Below, in pieces: positions 5,259 through 6,512 of a DNA stretch of 6,512 nucleotides. The stretch lies in contig CANBZE010000115.1 in assembly GCA_947373775.1 (NCBI GenBank), forward strand, positions 1 to 6,512, given 5' to 3'. The notes under the pieces were generated by a model. It saw only the letters and a list, made by a program, of their open reading frames with translations. It had not been told where the DNA came from and did no database searches. The stretch comes from Alphaproteobacteria bacterium (GTDB taxonomy: Bacteria; Pseudomonadota; Alphaproteobacteria; Micropepsales; Micropepsaceae). The position numbers and the translations under genes were made by a program. The first letter of the stretch is position 1. The number at the start of each line of letters is the position of its first letter.

Positions 5259-6512
5259 CACCCGGTTATAAGGGGGGCGGGGGCGTGGGTCACGGCTGCC
5301 TCGCCAAGGAAACCCCGGATATCCCCAATCGCCTCGGCCAACCCGCAGCGTTTGACCGGGGATTTCTCGGGAAAAGCGGTCAGCAGCCGGCTGGGGGTGG
5401 CCCCCTCCAGGATGACGAAACAGCCCTTGTCTTCCGGCCCCCGGATCAACCGCCCAAACGCCTGTTTCAGACGGAAGCGGGTAATCAGGTCGTCATAGCC
5501 CTTGCCGAACTTCGCCCGCCGCGCCTTGTGCAGAATGGTGGGCTTGGGCCAGGGCACCTTGTCGAACACCACCAGCCGCAGCGATCGCCCCGGCACGTCG
5601 ACACCGTCGCGCAGGGCGTCGGTCCCCAGGAGACAGGCATTCTCCTCGGCGCGGAACAGGTCCACCAGCGCGCCGGTGTCCAGCCGGTCCATGTGCTGGG
5701 CATACAGAGTTAAGCCCGCACCGGCCAACGGCTCGGCGATGCGTGTGCCGGTGTCCTTGAGCGTGCGCACCGCAGTGAACAGTCCCAGCGCCCCGCCGCC
5801 CGAGGCCAGGAAGAGTTCGCGATAGGCCGCAGCCAGTGCATCGGGATCGCGGCGGGGAATGTCGGTGACCACGAAGACGCGCGACTGGTCTTCATACAGG
5901 AAGGGCGAGCCGAAATGGGCGCGCCGCGCCGGCTGGGGCAGATGGCCGGCGCCGGTGCGCACTTCGGCGCTGGCCCAATGGTCATCGTGATCGCCGCCGC
6001 TGTCGCGCAAGGTAGCCGAGGTGATCAGCGCGCCATGCGCGGTTTCCAGCACGGCGGTGGACAAGGGCTTGGTGGGATCGATCCAATGGCGTTCCAGCCC
6101 GACATCGGCATCGCGGCCATCCTCGCGGGCCAGTTCGAACCAGTCGACAAACTCTTCGGCGATCTCGCCATTCTCCAGGGTTTCCAGCATCTGGATCCAG
6201 GCGGGCAGGATGGCCTTGGCGCGGCGGTCCAGCCCGCGCGCCGCCGCATCCAGCCGCGCCTTGGTATAAGGCTCCAGCTCGGCGGTCTTGTCGTTCATCT
6301 TCTTGCGCAGCAACCGCGCCAATTCTTTCAGCGGATCGGCAATGCGCTTGAGACCCCGCGACAGGCCGGCAACCGCCTGCAGCATCTCCGGGCTCATGGG
6401 CTGGGTGTCGGCTTCCAGGGAATAGAAATTCTCGTCACTGCTACGGGCGCGCACGTGGCTGTAGGCGGCCGCCAGAAACACTTCTCCCGGCCCGCGCGGG
6501 CCGCTGCCCAAC
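5258..6512 (-). CDS. dinG: DinG/YoaA-type ATP-dependent DNA helicase, C-terminal part (cut by window edge)
   Basis: Superfamily 2 helicase of the XPD/Rad3-DinG group, which unwinds damaged DNA, R-loops or stalled forks. About 417 C-terminal residues are visible; the N-terminus, with Walker A and any iron-sulphur cysteines, lies right of the window. The visible part has an arch-like helical stretch at about 40-130, then ALITSATL at 161-168 and the second RecA domain with GALGLFTAVRTL at about 240-251. Motif V is GTDALRDGVDVPG at 296-308, followed by LVVFDKVPWPKP at 313-324, and motif VI is QAFGRLIRGPEDKG at 350-363. These are the standard signatures of the family. Whether it is DinG proper or the paralogue YoaA cannot be settled without the N-terminus, so the symbol is a family-level label. 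The codon at the right edge of the frame is TTG, encoding leucine inside the protein rather than a start. It is followed directly by dcd through a TGATG overlap. Confidence 0.9.
   Translation of the reverse strand, partial: LGSGPRGPGEVFLAAAYSHVRARSSDENFYSLEADTQPMSPEMLQAVAGLSRGLKRIADPLKELARLLRKKMNDKTAELEPYTKARLDAAARGLDRRAKAILPAWIQMLETLENGEIAEEFVDWFELAREDGRDADVGLERHWIDPTKPLSTAVLETAHGALITSATLRDSGGDHDDHWASAEVRTGAGHLPQPARRAHFGSPFLYEDQSRVFVVTDIPRRDPDALAAAYRELFLASGGGALGLFTAVRTLKDTGTRIAEPLAGAGLTLYAQHMDRLDTGALVDLFRAEENACLLGTDALRDGVDVPGRSLRLVVFDKVPWPKPTILHKARRAKFGKGYDDLITRFRLKQAFGRLIRGPEDKGCFVILEGATPSRLLTAFPEKSPVKRCGLAEAIGDIRGFLGEAAVTHAPAPLITG

Noticed and set aside
4062..5498. A 478-codon open frame on the plus strand opposite dcd and the end of the helicase gene
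   Set aside because: It is antisense to two clear family members, its translation is low-complexity H/G/A/Q-rich without domains, and such mirror frames are common at high GC.
6488..6503. A 16-base GC palindrome (CGGCCCGC/GCGGGCCG)
   Set aside because: It lies inside the helicase coding frame in a Gly/Pro/Arg codon run where GC-only palindromes arise easily; there is no T-run and no context for a terminator.

Overview
The window looks like the chromosome of a high-GC alphaproteobacterium. The main evidence is the long, double-domain form of dCTP deaminase, the style of the histidine kinase, and GC-rich codon use throughout. The CTCG-rich intergenic elements may hint at a Rhizomicrobium- or Caulobacter-like lineage, but that is only an impression. 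No IS element, integrase, CRISPR array, rRNA or tRNA is visible. Most of the window is ordinary core or near-core genome.

Layout, left to right. (1) 1-442, minus strand: the N-terminal half of a 2-keto-3-deoxygluconate permease (KdgT), cut by the window edge. (2) 605-3159, plus strand: a divergently transcribed two-gene unit. A small histidine kinase with no sensor domain overlaps, by a 4-base ATGA junction, a HerA/DUF87-type hexameric ATPase. This pairing is the most unusual arrangement here. No NurA nuclease and no response regulator are present in the window. (3) 3160-3259: a short convergent gap with a CTCG-rich element. (4) 3260-3763, minus: a RimJ/RimL-like GNAT acetyltransferase. (5) 3764-4109: a 346-base gene-free region. 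It holds a second CTCG-rich element with a perfect 19-base palindrome, a minus-strand intrinsic terminator, and about 210 bases with several potential hairpins. (6) 4110-6512, minus: a two-gene operon made of the C-terminal part of a DinG/YoaA-type helicase followed by dcd, joined by a TGATG overlap.

How the genes work together. The helicase-dcd pair joins DNA repair to dNTP supply: dCTP deaminase feeds dUMP/dTTP synthesis, and DinG/YoaA helicases act on damaged or stalled DNA. The kinase-HerA pair is probably co-translated, so a phosphorylation signal and a DNA-translocating ATPase may act in one process. The sequence gives the coupling but not the process. KdgT belongs to sugar-acid (pectin/alginate/gluconate) uptake and is probably unrelated to its divergent neighbours.
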